A stretch of 64,000 bases of DNA from Treponema sp. (lineage in GTDB: Bacteria; Spirochaetota; Spirochaetia; Treponematales; Treponemataceae): positions 16,069 to 80,068 of the forward strand of contig JAGCTZ010000180.1 of NCBI GenBank assembly GCA_017963165.1, written 5' to 3'. Positions 1 to 8,137 of the stretch are shown piece by piece. Position 1 is the stretch's first letter. Every line of letters begins with the position of its first letter. A program made the translations under genes and the position numbers. The notes below the pieces were generated by a model. That model was given only the letters and a program-made list of their open reading frames with translations, searched no databases and was not told the origin of the DNA.

Positions 1-257
1 CTCTGGACCCTATTGCCGAATACGAACTTTTCAACAGCATTATCGGCGAAGGTAAGGATCACACTATGCTCTTTATTTCTCACAGGCTTTCTTCTGTAAA
101 AAACTGCGACAAGGTTTTTATGCTTGAACAGGGAAGACTTATTGAAGAAGGAACCCACAAAGAGCTCATGGAAAGAAACGGTAGCTACGCCGCCATGTAT
201 AAAAAGCAGGCAATGAATTACCTGGCAATTGAAAACGAAGAGGAGGTGATTGCATAA
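1..257 (+). CDS. ABC exporter ATP-binding/permease protein, C-terminal end (partial)
   Basis: The reading frame is open from base 3 at the window edge to a TAA at 255-257, so only the end of the nucleotide-binding domain is present. It begins at the D-loop (LDPIAEYELF) and contains the H-loop (FISHRLSS) and the usual C-terminal tail of ABC exporters. Its stop overlaps the ATG of the next ABC half (TAATG), so the two are translationally coupled and probably form a heterodimeric exporter. Substrate unknown. Confidence 0.9.
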   Translation, partial: LDPIAEYELFNSIIGEGKDHTMLFISHRLSSVKNCDKVFMLEQGRLIEEGTHKELMERNGSYAAMYKKQAMNYLAIENEEEVIA

Positions 258-2089
258 TGAAGTACGTACCAAAAGAAGAAAGACAAAAAACAAAGCAGTC
301 TGTAAAAACGGTATTTGCAAATAACTTTTATATGCTCAAACAGATTTTTTCTGCATCGCCATCCTTCGTTTTGTTCCAGGCGGCAGATGCGGTAAGAGGC
401 CAAGTTTCCATTTTCTTTGAGCACACAGTTTTGATTGGCTATGTTCTGGAGGCTGCGGAATTCGGCTATCCTTTTAAGAAGGTTGCGGGTGTCATCCTTT
501 TGCTTGCGGCTCTGATTACCATTGGAATGTTTTTCACGGTTTATCAGGGTGAATATGTAGGACCGAGAGAAAGGCCAAAGGTTCGCCAGAAAATCAAAAT
601 GAAGCTTTATGAAAAAGCAAGAGACATGGATCTGGAATGTTATGATGACCCGGAATTTTATAACAGCCAGGTGCTTGCCATTTCGGAAATTGATAATCAG
701 ATTGATAGAGTTATGAAGTTTGTAATTGACACGCTTAGCGGTCTTGCAGCCTTTGTAACAACGGCAATCTATTTTCTTTATAAAGATAAGACAGCAATTT
801 TGTTTGCGCTTGGGGCTTTTGTTCTTTCCATGATTTTTGAGCAGCTTAACAACAAGCAGAATTATCTTGCCCGGGTTGAAGGCATTCCTTTCTCTCGCAA
901 AAGAGATTATATAAAAAGAATCTATTATCTGAACGACTACGCCAAGGAAATAAGATTGAACCCCGGCGTTTCTGATATTCTCTTTGATCGTTTTGAAGCG
1001 GCCAATGATGAAGTCTATGCTGTTGAAAAAAAATACGCTTTGAAAAAATGGTTCTTTGGTTTTATGCGCCGCTATGTCTGTAACAGTTTTTTTGCTGATG
1101 TTTTATTTATCGGCTATCTTGTTTATCAGGCAGCGGTGCTTCACAGCATTTCTTTTAGTACTGTGGCAATTCTTTACGGTTCATTCGGACGTCTTAAAAA
1201 CAGCATGAGAGTCTTCTCGGAAACTTATCCTTTTGCCTGCGAGACTAGCTTGTATGTAAATAAAATCAGAGAGTTCTTGAACTACCAGCCAAAGATTCTT
1301 TCAAAAGAAAAGTTAGCCCCTTCTAACAAAGCAAAAGAAATTGAGCTTGATAAGGTTTCCTTTGCATATGGAAAAAACACAGACATGCTCTTAAAGGATT
1401 TGAATCTTCACATAAAGCCCGGTGAAAAAATTGCTCTTGTTGGTTATAACGGAGCCGGCAAAACTACGCTGGTCAAACTCCTTATGAGACTTTACGATAC
1501 CAAAGCCGGAGTGATTAAAGCCGATGGCCGGGACATCAAAAATTATGAAGTGAAAAAATACCGCGATACAATCGGAACGGTCTTTCAGGATTTTCAGATT
1601 TTTGCAGGGAGCGTAAAAGAAAATGTTCTTCTGGATGTTGCAGATGGAATTGACGATGAAGACATCAAAAAGGCACTGACACAAAGCGGCCTTATGGAAC
1701 GCATCAATAAATTTGAAAAAGGACTGGACACTGAGCTTACTACAGAATTCTCTCAGGAGGGCGTAAACCTCTCTGGCGGCGAAAGTCAGAAGCTTGCAAT
1801 TTCCAGAGTCTTTTATAAAGATGCCGGCCTTATGATTCTTGATGAGCCTTCCAGTGCCCTCGACCCGATTGCAGAATATCAGTTGAATCATGCAATGCTG
1901 GAAGCAACGGGAGATAAAACTGTCATCTTTATTTCGCACCGGCTTTCGACAACAAGAATTGCAGACCGAATCATCATGCTCGAAAATGGAAAAATCGTAG
2001 AGCAGGGTAGTCACGAAGAACTGCTTTCCAAAAAAGGAAAATACGCCCAGATGTGGAAGGTCCAGGCGGGGGCCTATATTACAGTGTGA
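257..2089 (+). CDS. ABC exporter half-transporter (permease fused to ATPase)
   Basis: A 610-residue protein of normal length for an exporter half. Residues 1 to about 340 form the transmembrane domain. The C-terminal ATPase shows Walker A GYNGAGKTT (about 396-404), the signature LSGGE (505-509), Walker B ending ILDEPSS, and an H-loop FISHRLS. It should export a small molecule, peptide or lipid across the inner membrane at the cost of ATP, paired with the upstream half. The start ATG at 257 overlaps the upstream stop and is preceded by GAGGAGG at 239-245. The substrate cannot be read from sequence. Confidence 0.93.
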   Translation: MKYVPKEERQKTKQSVKTVFANNFYMLKQIFSASPSFVLFQAADAVRGQVSIFFEHTVLIGYVLEAAEFGYPFKKVAGVILLLAALITIGMFFTVYQGEYVGPRERPKVRQKIKMKLYEKARDMDLECYDDPEFYNSQVLAISEIDNQIDRVMKFVIDTLSGLAAFVTTAIYFLYKDKTAILFALGAFVLSMIFEQLNNKQNYLARVEGIPFSRKRDYIKRIYYLNDYAKEIRLNPGVSDILFDRFEAANDEVYAVEKKYALKKWFFGFMRRYVCNSFFADVLFIGYLVYQAAVLHSISFSTVAILYGSFGRLKNSMRVFSETYPFACETSLYVNKIREFLNYQPKILSKEKLAPSNKAKEIELDKVSFAYGKNTDMLLKDLNLHIKPGEKIALVGYNGAGKTTLVKLLMRLYDTKAGVIKADGRDIKNYEVKKYRDTIGTVFQDFQIFAGSVKENVLLDVADGIDDEDIKKALTQSGLMERINKFEKGLDTELTTEFSQEGVNLSGGESQKLAISRVFYKDAGLMILDEPSSALDPIAEYQLNHAMLEATGDKTVIFISHRLSTTRIADRIIMLENGKIVEQGSHEELLSKKGKYAQMWKVQAGAYITV

Positions 2090-2224
2090 TGAGGAGAAGG
2101 AATCCTGTGGCGGCAAGGTATATCTGGATTTCAATCCCGACTCACTTATAGTAAGCATTAACAGAAATGAGGTATTTATTGAACAAACTTATAGAAACAT
2201 CAAAGAAACTTTCCGTCTGCTCGG
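2090..2224 (+). other. Intergenic stretch with an open but startless frame (possible gene scrap)
   Basis: A plus-strand frame stays open from inside the ABC gene end through about 2330. It reads like real protein between 2106 and 2220 (for example KVYLDFNPDSLIVSIN and NIKETFRLLGQLNP) but has no ATG and no ribosome binding site. It then runs antisense into the broken kinase copy. It may be the C-terminal scrap of a gene cut at this junction. I do not recognise the family. Confidence 0.25.
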
Positions 2225-2705
2225 TCAACTCAATCCCAGCTTCCTTTCAATCAGCGCCATGGTGCCTTCGAGTCCAAGCTTGTCATTGCGGATGTTTACT
2301 TCAAAGCCGCAGTTCAGAAATTCGTCATAGCATAACCATAACGTGCTTTGTGTCTGTGATTTTATGAAGGGTCGCCGGGCAGATGTTAGTATCGACAAAC
2401 ACTTTGCGTCCATTGGTCTCCATTTTTTCGAGCATCCTAAGTTCAATTATTTCGCATTCCTTTTTTGACGCTGCAATCCAAGCAGCATACTCCTCAGGAG
2501 TCCGACGAATAAAATCATGCCAGTCCTTAAGGTCGCGCGTATAGCACAAGGCCGGGAACTCCTTTGGATCAAGCTCACCCTCATAGTTGTCGTGATAGTT
2601 TTCTCCACATTCGATGCCGTCATACTTTTGGGCAAGAAGATGTACCATTGTAGATTTTCCGGCATAAGAGGTTCCCGTAAAAAAGTAAAAGTTTTCTAAG
2701 TTCAT
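2225..2705 (-). pseudogene. P-loop kinase/ATPase, decayed duplicate of the gene at 5130-5765
   Basis: The N-terminal 126 residues match the intact paralogue at 5130-5765 almost residue for residue, including the P-loop GTSYAGKST, up to the block HVMVML. The paralogue's next 50 or so residues are missing and the matching C-terminus (YDEFLNCGF to the end) resumes in another frame. Comparing the DNA, the copy lacks 152 bases bounded in the intact gene by two AGC triplets (5237-5239 and 5389-5391). Since 152 is not a multiple of three, the frame is broken. The ATG at 2705 overlaps the stop of the upstream protease gene. Confidence 0.85.
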
Positions 2706-3459
2706 TAAATCCCCAGTAATGTAAATCTAACAGCATCGACAATTCCGTGGCTTATCATAGCGGTAGTAATGTCGCGTTTTCTCTGAAGAAGTGCAAACGG
2801 AAGCCCAAAAAGAACACAAAGTATGAGGGTTGGTATAAGACCATAGCCGTGGATAACAGTATGCGGAACAATCATCATAAAATACATTGTTATGATGTCA
2901 AATATATTTTTGCCTGTATCTCTCGTGCAATAAACACAGAAGGCCATGAAAATTGCACGGCAGGCCATTTCTTCGTAAATTGCGGGATTAAAGCAGATTA
3001 AAAGCTTTAATAGACTGAATTGAAACTTAATCTCCTGACCGGAAATCAGAATGTTTATTACAGACAGGATTGCTCCGGATGCTATTGCAATCAGAACACT
3101 GATTAAAGGTGATATTCGTGTTTCGTGCGAAAGAAGTTTATAATCACCATTTTTTCCATAACAGAAAAAACTGCAAAAGACGCAAGAAGTGTTGGAATAC
3201 CAGCCCTGAGTCCGTAAATCAGGATAAAAGGATTTTGCTGATACCCCAGATATGCAACCATAGAAAGAATTGCAAAAATAACAGAGATGATTACATATTT
3301 TTTTGAAGGCAATTTATTTTTTATAAGAAGATAAATAGAAAGCCCCGAGGCAATGAGTGCAAGTATCAGCCAGTAGGGAGCATTATTTCCTTTAATTACA
3401 AGTCTAAATACCAGCAGGACTATGAAGCAGAGCCATAAAACAATGTTGTGTTTTTTCAT
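2705..3459 (-). pseudogene. CPBP/CAAX-type intramembrane protease, single-base frameshift
   Basis: Two frames together make a typical protein of about 250 residues. The N-terminal part (from the ATG at 3459) has four or five membrane helices. The C-terminal part contains the CPBP catalytic motif EEMACR (EExxxR), a PHTVIHG helix and SHGIVD (HxxxD). The frame changes at a run of six T on the plus strand (3150-3155, read as AAAAAA). One extra A would join MEK to NGDYKLLSHETR and restore the whole protein. CPBP proteins are membrane metallo-glutamate proteases, often linked to bacteriocin immunity. This is a real lesion, a sequencing error, or less likely a programmed shift. Confidence 0.75.
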
Positions 3460-3522
3460 TTTTTCACCTCTACTGATAATTTAACATAGAAAAACTCACA
3501 ATTCTAGATTAGAATTATTTAT

Positions 3523-3822
3523 ATGACAGAAGTAAATCAGACACTATTTATTCCGCTCTATGGCAAAGCAAAAGTCAGCAGGCAGGGAATTATTATAAAA
3601 GATCCGATTAATGATGTTGGCGTAACGACAGTCTGGGGAATTGATGATATTTATTCGGTGATTGAAGGAACACAACTCAAGTTTGAAGCAGAGCATTCGT
3701 TGACGCCAGAAAACCTTGTGAACGAACTGCCATCTTTTGATAGAGGATTTTTCAAGTTCCTGTTTACCGGAAGCTTTTACAGAAAAATCTATCGGTTATA
3801 TGAAATAAGCAAGCGTGCTTAA
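3523..3822 (+). pseudogene. Leucine carboxyl methyltransferase-family protein with the catalytic core deleted
   Basis: The 99 residues begin with the family's N-terminal motif (VNQTLFIPLYGKA, then GIIIKDP) and end with its usual C-terminus (EHSLTPENLVNEL, KIYRLYEISK). The central SAM-binding fold, normally about 150-170 residues, is missing, and the two ends are joined in frame near residue 30. It probably cannot methylate anything. A TAGAAT -10 lies at 3510-3515, only seven bases from the ATG, and overlaps an ATTCTA-GAT-TAGAAT palindrome. It is the only plus-strand gene in this part of the array. Confidence 0.6.
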
Positions 3823-3852
3823 ACGGCAGTTCGGTTTCAGTCATAATTTCAT

Positions 3853-4398
3853 CTATAATTCAAGCCGCATGTAAACAAGCTCCTGGAAACCGCAGAATCT
3901 GGAATTAAAGCCTTTTGGGTTTCGGCCAAATTCTGTAAATCCCAAACTTTTATACAAATTGATTGCGCGCACATTATCAGCTACAACATCCAGTTCCAGT
4001 TGAATATAACCGGCGTCTTTAGCACATTGAATACATGCAGAAGTTAACGCCTTTCCTAATCCAAGTCCCCAATATTCCTTTAGTATGCTTATTCCAAATT
4101 CAGCACGATGGTGAAGTTTATATTTTGTGCCCACCTTTTCAATGCCTGCTAAGCCTACAATCTTTCCATCTACAAGCGCAACAATTTCTATTTCGTTATC
4201 ACTCTTTGTTTTTTCATCTAGAAAAGCTGCTTCCTGTTCGGCGTCATAACTGTTTTCATCGGCATAGGAAAGCAGAAAATCTGTTTCTTCATGGGTTAGA
4301 TTAAAAATCTCAAAAACTTCTTTTCCATCGCCAGCGTCACCATTTCTAAGAAGAGCTTCTTTTCCATTTTTCAGAATTATTTTTTGATTATATTTCAT
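3853..4398 (-). CDS. GNAT family N-acetyltransferase
   Basis: 181 residues with a complete GNAT fold. Motif A, which binds the acetyl-CoA pyrophosphate, is visible in FGISILKEYWGLGLGKAL (about 104-121), followed by the C-terminal AINLYKSLGF block typical of RimI/RimL-like enzymes. It transfers an acetyl group to an amine on a small molecule or protein N-terminus. The substrate is unknown. The ATG has AGGA 11 bases upstream. It is one of eight GNAT domains between 3.8 and 18.8 kb. Confidence 0.9.
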   Translation of the reverse strand: MKYNQKIILKNGKEALLRNGDAGDGKEVFEIFNLTHEETDFLLSYADENSYDAEQEAAFLDEKTKSDNEIEIVALVDGKIVGLAGIEKVGTKYKLHHRAEFGISILKEYWGLGLGKALTSACIQCAKDAGYIQLELDVVADNVRAINLYKSLGFTEFGRNPKGFNSRFCGFQELVYMRLEL

Positions 4399-4428
4399 TG
4401 TTCTATTTTTCCTAATTAAATATGATAA

Positions 4429-5091
4429 TTAAGAAAGTGCTCCCGCATCAAGCCATTTGTGACCATCAGGATATTCACGGCGCAAGGCATTCTGAAGCCA
4501 CAGTTTTTGTGAATCATTCATCGCTTTATAAGCCAATTCAAAATCCTGCTGATAGCCTTCGCGGTCTGTATCTGTTGATTTGTAAAGCAAAATCATTTCT
4601 GGCGACAAATAAGGAATTCCCTCTGAAAACAAAATTGTCTTCGCAAGTTCAAGTTTGATTTCACTATTGCGAGAATACTCAAAGGCATCTGCGGTTTTAT
4701 CATTAAAAAGAAATTCGATGTAATCCAATCGGCTTTGCCCGACATGAAAAAACTCCATCCAGCAATTTCCGTCTTCTTCTATCGGATAAGTTTTTACAAG
4801 CGGACAGCCTTCCAGACAGCAGAAAATATTTTTCTTCAGCTGCATCAGCCCGGTTGTTCCAGTAATTGGATGAGCCCTACCACCACCAAGCATTTCGAAA
4901 ACCTTATAGTCCTGAGACAGCATGTACTCAATTATTTTATCCCTGTCTTCCCAGAAAGCACAGATATCTATGTCACCATGTACGCGGCTTTCATAACCCA
5001 GAAACATATCAAGCGCCTGGCCGCCACAAAATGCGTAATCAAATCCACCATGTTTCAATAATTCATTTGCTTCAAGTACAAGTTTATTCAT
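4429..5091 (-). CDS. Nucleotidyltransferase, aminoglycoside adenylyltransferase-like fold
   Basis: The protein carries the Pol-beta-like nucleotidyltransferase signature: CGGQALDMFLG (about 18-28), then RVHGDIDI with the metal-binding Asp pair. A C-terminal helical region follows (PEMILLYKST). This resembles proteins related to aminoglycoside 2''-adenylyltransferases, many of which have no proven drug substrate. The ATG at 5091 is preferred over the GTG at 5094 because GGAG lies eight bases ahead of it. It would move AMP or another nucleotide onto a small acceptor; resistance is possible but not shown. Confidence 0.75.
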   Translation of the reverse strand: MNKLVLEANELLKHGGFDYAFCGGQALDMFLGYESRVHGDIDICAFWEDRDKIIEYMLSQDYKVFEMLGGGRAHPITGTTGLMQLKKNIFCCLEGCPLVKTYPIEEDGNCWMEFFHVGQSRLDYIEFLFNDKTADAFEYSRNSEIKLELAKTILFSEGIPYLSPEMILLYKSTDTDREGYQQDFELAYKAMNDSQKLWLQNALRREYPDGHKWLDAGALS

Positions 5092-5129
5092 CACGACTCT
5101 CCAGTTTTCTCCTGCTCTCCCCTGCTTCT

Positions 5130-5765
5130 TTATTCACACAGCCCAAACTTTTTTTCTATCAGCGCCATAGTGCCTTCAAGTCCAAGCTTGTCATCGCGGA
5201 TGTTTATTTCAAAGCCACAGTTCAAATATTCGTCATAGCTTTCCTGGGAGCAGATAAGTTCAAGACCCTTGCGGTAATTATCCAGCGCTGCCTGAGGATC
5301 CGGTTCTTCCATCATCAGCTGATATAAAAACTGCTTTTCCTTGTCCGGGCGGTCAAAGAATCTGTTTATAGACATCTGCGGTGGAGAAAGCATTACCATA
5401 ACGTGCTTTGTGTCTGTGATTTTATGAAGAGTTGCAGGACAGATGTTAGTGTCAACAAACACCTTGCGGCCACCCGTTTCCATTTTTTCGAGCATCCTCA
5501 GTTCAATTATTTCGCATTCCTTTTTTGACGCTGCAACCCAGGCCGCATATTCCTCCGGGGTTCGGCGGATAAAGTCATGCCAGTCTTTAAGGTCACGCGT
5601 ATAGCACAAGGCAGGAAATTCCTTTGGATCCAATTCGCCCTCATAATTGTCGTGATAGTTTTCTCCACATTCGATACCGTTATATTTTTGAGCCAGAAGA
5701 TGCACCATTGTAGATTTTCCGGCATAAGAAGTTCCCGTAAAAAAATAAAAGTTTTCTAAGTTCAT
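5130..5765 (-). CDS. P-loop kinase/ATPase (intact paralogue)
   Basis: 211 residues. The Walker A motif GTSYAGKST is at 11-19, followed by a compact nucleoside-kinase-like fold with FVDTNICP as a probable Walker B-type strand and a lid-like segment after LSPPQMSINRFFDRP. The family is the short AAA/P-loop kinases common in accessory regions of gut Firmicutes; the phosphoacceptor is unknown. The ATG overlaps the stop of the upstream P-loop gene (TAATG). The gene at 2225-2705 is its decayed duplicate, and the similarity ends exactly at the shared ATTTAATG junction. Confidence 0.8.
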   Translation of the reverse strand: MNLENFYFFTGTSYAGKSTMVHLLAQKYNGIECGENYHDNYEGELDPKEFPALCYTRDLKDWHDFIRRTPEEYAAWVAASKKECEIIELRMLEKMETGGRKVFVDTNICPATLHKITDTKHVMVMLSPPQMSINRFFDRPDKEKQFLYQLMMEEPDPQAALDNYRKGLELICSQESYDEYLNCGFEINIRDDKLGLEGTMALIEKKFGLCE

Positions 5766-6289
5766 TAAATCACATTATCAATATTTTTTACAAAGTTTTC
5801 AATTATTTGCGCAGTTTCTTCCGGTGCCTGATTGGTGTTATCAATAAAGAGTTGAAACTTTCCTTTGCTTCTATTAAACCAGGCGCTGTATTCGTGCTGG
5901 GTTTTGATGAACTCGTCGCTGTCGGTTTGACGCTCGGCTGGTCTGGCTTTGAGACGCTTTGTGATTTCTTCGTCAGAGCAGGTCATGCCTATAAAGAAAG
6001 TTCGTCCTATCGATTCAGACAAATCAACTAAGTTATAAAAGTTCGGCGGATTCATTCCGGCACTTACAAAGAAAATATTTTTGTCACCGGAGATTTCGTC
6101 AGCACGTTTCAAGGTGTCTGTGTAATACTGATTTTCGTGGTCAGTTCCTTTGTAGCTATGCCAGTTCAGGCCGACCGCATCTGTGTCAATATAGGCAAAA
6201 TTCGTCAATTGATTTCGTTTGGCTATGATTTCCCTTAATGTAGATTTTCCTACGCCACATGGGGCGCAAAGGATTACTAGTGTTTTCAT
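5765..6289 (-). CDS. P-loop kinase/ATPase, adenylate-kinase-like
   Basis: About 174 residues from the ATG at 6289. Walker A APCGVGKST is at 9-17 and YIDTDAVGLNWH follows with an acidic residue suited to nucleotide or substrate binding. A lid-like region (KRLKARPAERQTDSDEF) precedes a C-terminal Asn-rich strand (LFIDNTNQ), the pattern of small-molecule kinases of the Zeta-toxin or chloramphenicol-phosphotransferase type. This start is chosen because GGAGA lies eight bases upstream; the frame extends to 6331, but that portion runs through a dispersed repeat. It is coupled to the downstream P-loop gene by TAATG. Confidence 0.75.
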   Translation of the reverse strand: MKTLVILCAPCGVGKSTLREIIAKRNQLTNFAYIDTDAVGLNWHSYKGTDHENQYYTDTLKRADEISGDKNIFFVSAGMNPPNFYNLVDLSESIGRTFFIGMTCSDEEITKRLKARPAERQTDSDEFIKTQHEYSAWFNRSKGKFQLFIDNTNQAPEETAQIIENFVKNIDNVI

Positions 6290-6320
6290 TTTTGTTCTCC
6301 ATAATAGATTGTTCTGGAGA

Positions 6321-6342
6321 CCCTTCGACAAGCTCAGGGACC
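6321..6342 (+). repeat. Dispersed repeat, copy 1
   Basis: Core CCCTTCGACAAGCTCAGGG followed by ACC, with extra flanking complementarity (TCTGG upstream, CCAGA downstream), so this copy can fold into a longer hairpin. It lies between the stop of the CD3324/ParB gene and the start of the kinase gene. At least nine good copies occur in the window. Confidence 0.85.
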
Positions 6343-6363
6343 CCAGACAATGACATAAACCTC

Positions 6364-7110
6364 TTACCTTCTTATCACCGGTGCACTCCCGGCATAATTT
6401 CTGTAGCGGGTCATAAACTCCTCGTACTCCTCCTGCTCGGTAATCCAGATGATAAAATATACTTCTTTTACACCAAGATTTCTGTAAGCCTGCAGACGAG
6501 TATTTCCATCGTTCATTTCAAAACCGTGTTCAACATAGTGTGCAATAAGCGGCGGCATGTCAGGATCTTTTTTAATTGAATCCTCAAGAGCTGCCACGTG
6601 TATAGGCCACCAGTCCTTGTCGATTTTATATTTCATGCCTTCTTCAGGGCCGGTGTTGCGCTCGAACAAATCAAGCGGCATTTTCATCGGGCCGATGTAA
6701 TATCGTTCGAAAAGTTTAAGTCCGTCGGAAAACGGAATATTTTTTCCCACATCATGAAGATAGGTATGAATCCATTCATCAATTTTATTTTCTCTGGCAT
6801 AACTCATAGCCGAAGAAAGTGTTTTGTTATAATTCAGCATAGTGCGCTCCTGTTTTGTGTAGACAATATGCTTTACAGAATCGACAGAAAGACAATACTT
6901 TTCCGAGAGCTGCTCGATTGTCAGCCCATCTGCAAAATCTTTTTTCATACTCTGATTTCTTTTTGCAAGATATGCCCTGTAACCAGAAGATTCCCCCCAG
7001 GCCTTTTTATCATTCTTTGCCGGAATATAAATCGTCTCGCCACTAACATACCGCTGAATCTGCTTCAAAAGATTTTCTGGAAAAATGTCCTGTGCATTTC
7101 TGTAATTCAT
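6364..7110 (-). CDS. CD3324-type helix-turn-helix protein fused to a ParB-like domain
   Basis: 248 residues. The first 85 or so match the CD3324/Mor-activator-like family: MNYRNAQDIFPENLL, then IYIPAK, WGESSGYRAYLAKRN, and an HTH at LTIEQLSEKYCLSVDSVKHI. The C-terminal half (about 165-248) looks like a ParB/sulfiredoxin-like domain: WPIHVAALEDSI and NDGNTRLQAYRNLGV resemble its strand and its GxxR-type pocket. The middle segment is unassigned. The start has GAGG nine bases upstream. CD3324-type proteins are normally about 90 residues, so this is a domain fusion, possibly a DNA-binding nuclease or CTP-binding regulator. Confidence 0.65.
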   Translation of the reverse strand: MNYRNAQDIFPENLLKQIQRYVSGETIYIPAKNDKKAWGESSGYRAYLAKRNQSMKKDFADGLTIEQLSEKYCLSVDSVKHIVYTKQERTMLNYNKTLSSAMSYARENKIDEWIHTYLHDVGKNIPFSDGLKLFERYYIGPMKMPLDLFERNTGPEEGMKYKIDKDWWPIHVAALEDSIKKDPDMPPLIAHYVEHGFEMNDGNTRLQAYRNLGVKEVYFIIWITEQEEYEEFMTRYRNYAGSAPVIRR

Positions 7111-7202
7111 AAAGTCCTCAGTTTCAAAGCGCTTTGTGATTATAGAATATATGATTTATTCCCGTCTGTATATGTTGAAAATGGATGGAAGTGAAGTTTA
7201 CA

Positions 7203-7286
7203 TATTATGAGGGGAAAGCCTTCCCCTGGTTCGCACTTCGTTGCTCACCACCCCTTCTAACGGTGGCTAGCCCCCGTAACGCCCCC
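7203..7286 (+). repeat. Structured GC-rich dispersed element (copy A)
   Basis: Contains a perfect hairpin AGGGGAA-AGCC-TTCCCCT (7210-7227), then a CCACC/GGTGG hairpin (7248-7266) and a C-rich tail. The layout is shared with elements at 12556-12646 and 24013-24105. It is much richer in GC than the surrounding sequence and sits between the radical SAM gene end and the CD3324/ParB gene promoter. Together with its flanks it fills the 178-base gap. Confidence 0.7.
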
Positions 7287-7288
7287 AA

Positions 7289-8137
7289 CTAAATATTCCC
7301 TGGAAAAACAAATTCAAGATTTTCTTTTGCGATATCAACAAGTCGTAAGATTGTATTAACAGGTGTTGGTTCTTTATTTGTAAGTCTAAACGATGGAAAG
7401 AACCTTGTGATATGAAGAGGTATTATTTTGTTAGATTGGTTTTCTAGCGCAGAAACCCATTCGGAGAGCTCCCGCATCTCCTGCTCGCTGTCGTTTTCAT
7501 CGGGGATGATTAGTGTTGTTAGTTCAACGTGACAGGACTTTACGGCGCCTGCGATGAAATCTTTTACCATCTGAAAATTGCCGCCGATGAAGTTGCGGTA
7601 GAAGTGGTCCGTAAAAGCTTTGAGGTCAATGTTCATGGCATCGATGTATGGGAGGATTTCATTGAGAACTTTTTGTGTGGATGTTCCGTTTGTTACAAGA
7701 ACATTTTGCAGGTCTGCGTCCTTCGCCAGTTTTGCAGTGTCACGCACAAACTCGTAACCAACAAGCGGCTCGTTATAGGTAAAGGCAAGCCCTATGTTGC
7801 CACGCGTCTGCAGTTCCAGCGCAGTTTTTACAATTTCTTCCGGCTCATAAAAATCTGCCCTGTCTTTATATTCAAACGCTTTATGAGACCAAGAGATACT
7901 TGAGTTCTGACAAAACGGACAGCGCAGATTGCAGCCATAAGAACCAAGAGATAAAACCTGCGAACCCAGCATGAACATTTTCAGTGGTTTCTTTTCGATT
8001 GGATCCAGAGCAACGGAAGTTAGCCTGCCATAGTTAGCCGCAACGATCTGCCCATTGCGACAAGTACGCGCCCCGCAAAAGCTAGTCTGTCCTTCTTCTA
8101 ATTTACACTGCCTGAAGCATACATCACAAATCGGCAT
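7289..8137 (-). CDS. amrS: AmmeMemoRadiSam-system radical SAM enzyme
   Basis: About 282 residues from the ATG at 8137. The N-terminus has the paired-cysteine cluster of this family (CDVCFRQC, then CGARTC) and the radical SAM motif C69-x3-C73-x2-C76 within YGCNLRCPFCQN. It binds a 4Fe-4S cluster and SAM and makes a 5'-deoxyadenosyl radical; the family's reaction is poorly defined. Its usual partners (Memo and AMMECR1 domains) are not in this window. The frame could begin at 8200, but the family starts just before the first cysteine pair. This start overlaps the upstream GNAT end by 14 bases. Confidence 0.88.
   Translation of the reverse strand: MPICDVCFRQCKLEEGQTSFCGARTCRNGQIVAANYGRLTSVALDPIEKKPLKMFMLGSQVLSLGSYGCNLRCPFCQNSSISWSHKAFEYKDRADFYEPEEIVKTALELQTRGNIGLAFTYNEPLVGYEFVRDTAKLAKDADLQNVLVTNGTSTQKVLNEILPYIDAMNIDLKAFTDHFYRNFIGGNFQMVKDFIAGAVKSCHVELTTLIIPDENDSEQEMRELSEWVSALENQSNKIIPLHITRFFPSFRLTNKEPTPVNTILRLVDIAKENLEFVFPGNI

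Noticed and set aside
1391..2158. Minus-strand frame of 255 codons
   Set aside because: It lies antisense to the ABC transporter ATPase, has odd composition and no ribosome site; a shadow of the real gene.
3144..3160. Programmed -1 frameshift in CPBP gene
   Set aside because: The sequence GGAAAAAATG is not a good slippery heptamer and no downstream structure was found; kept only as a minor alternative.
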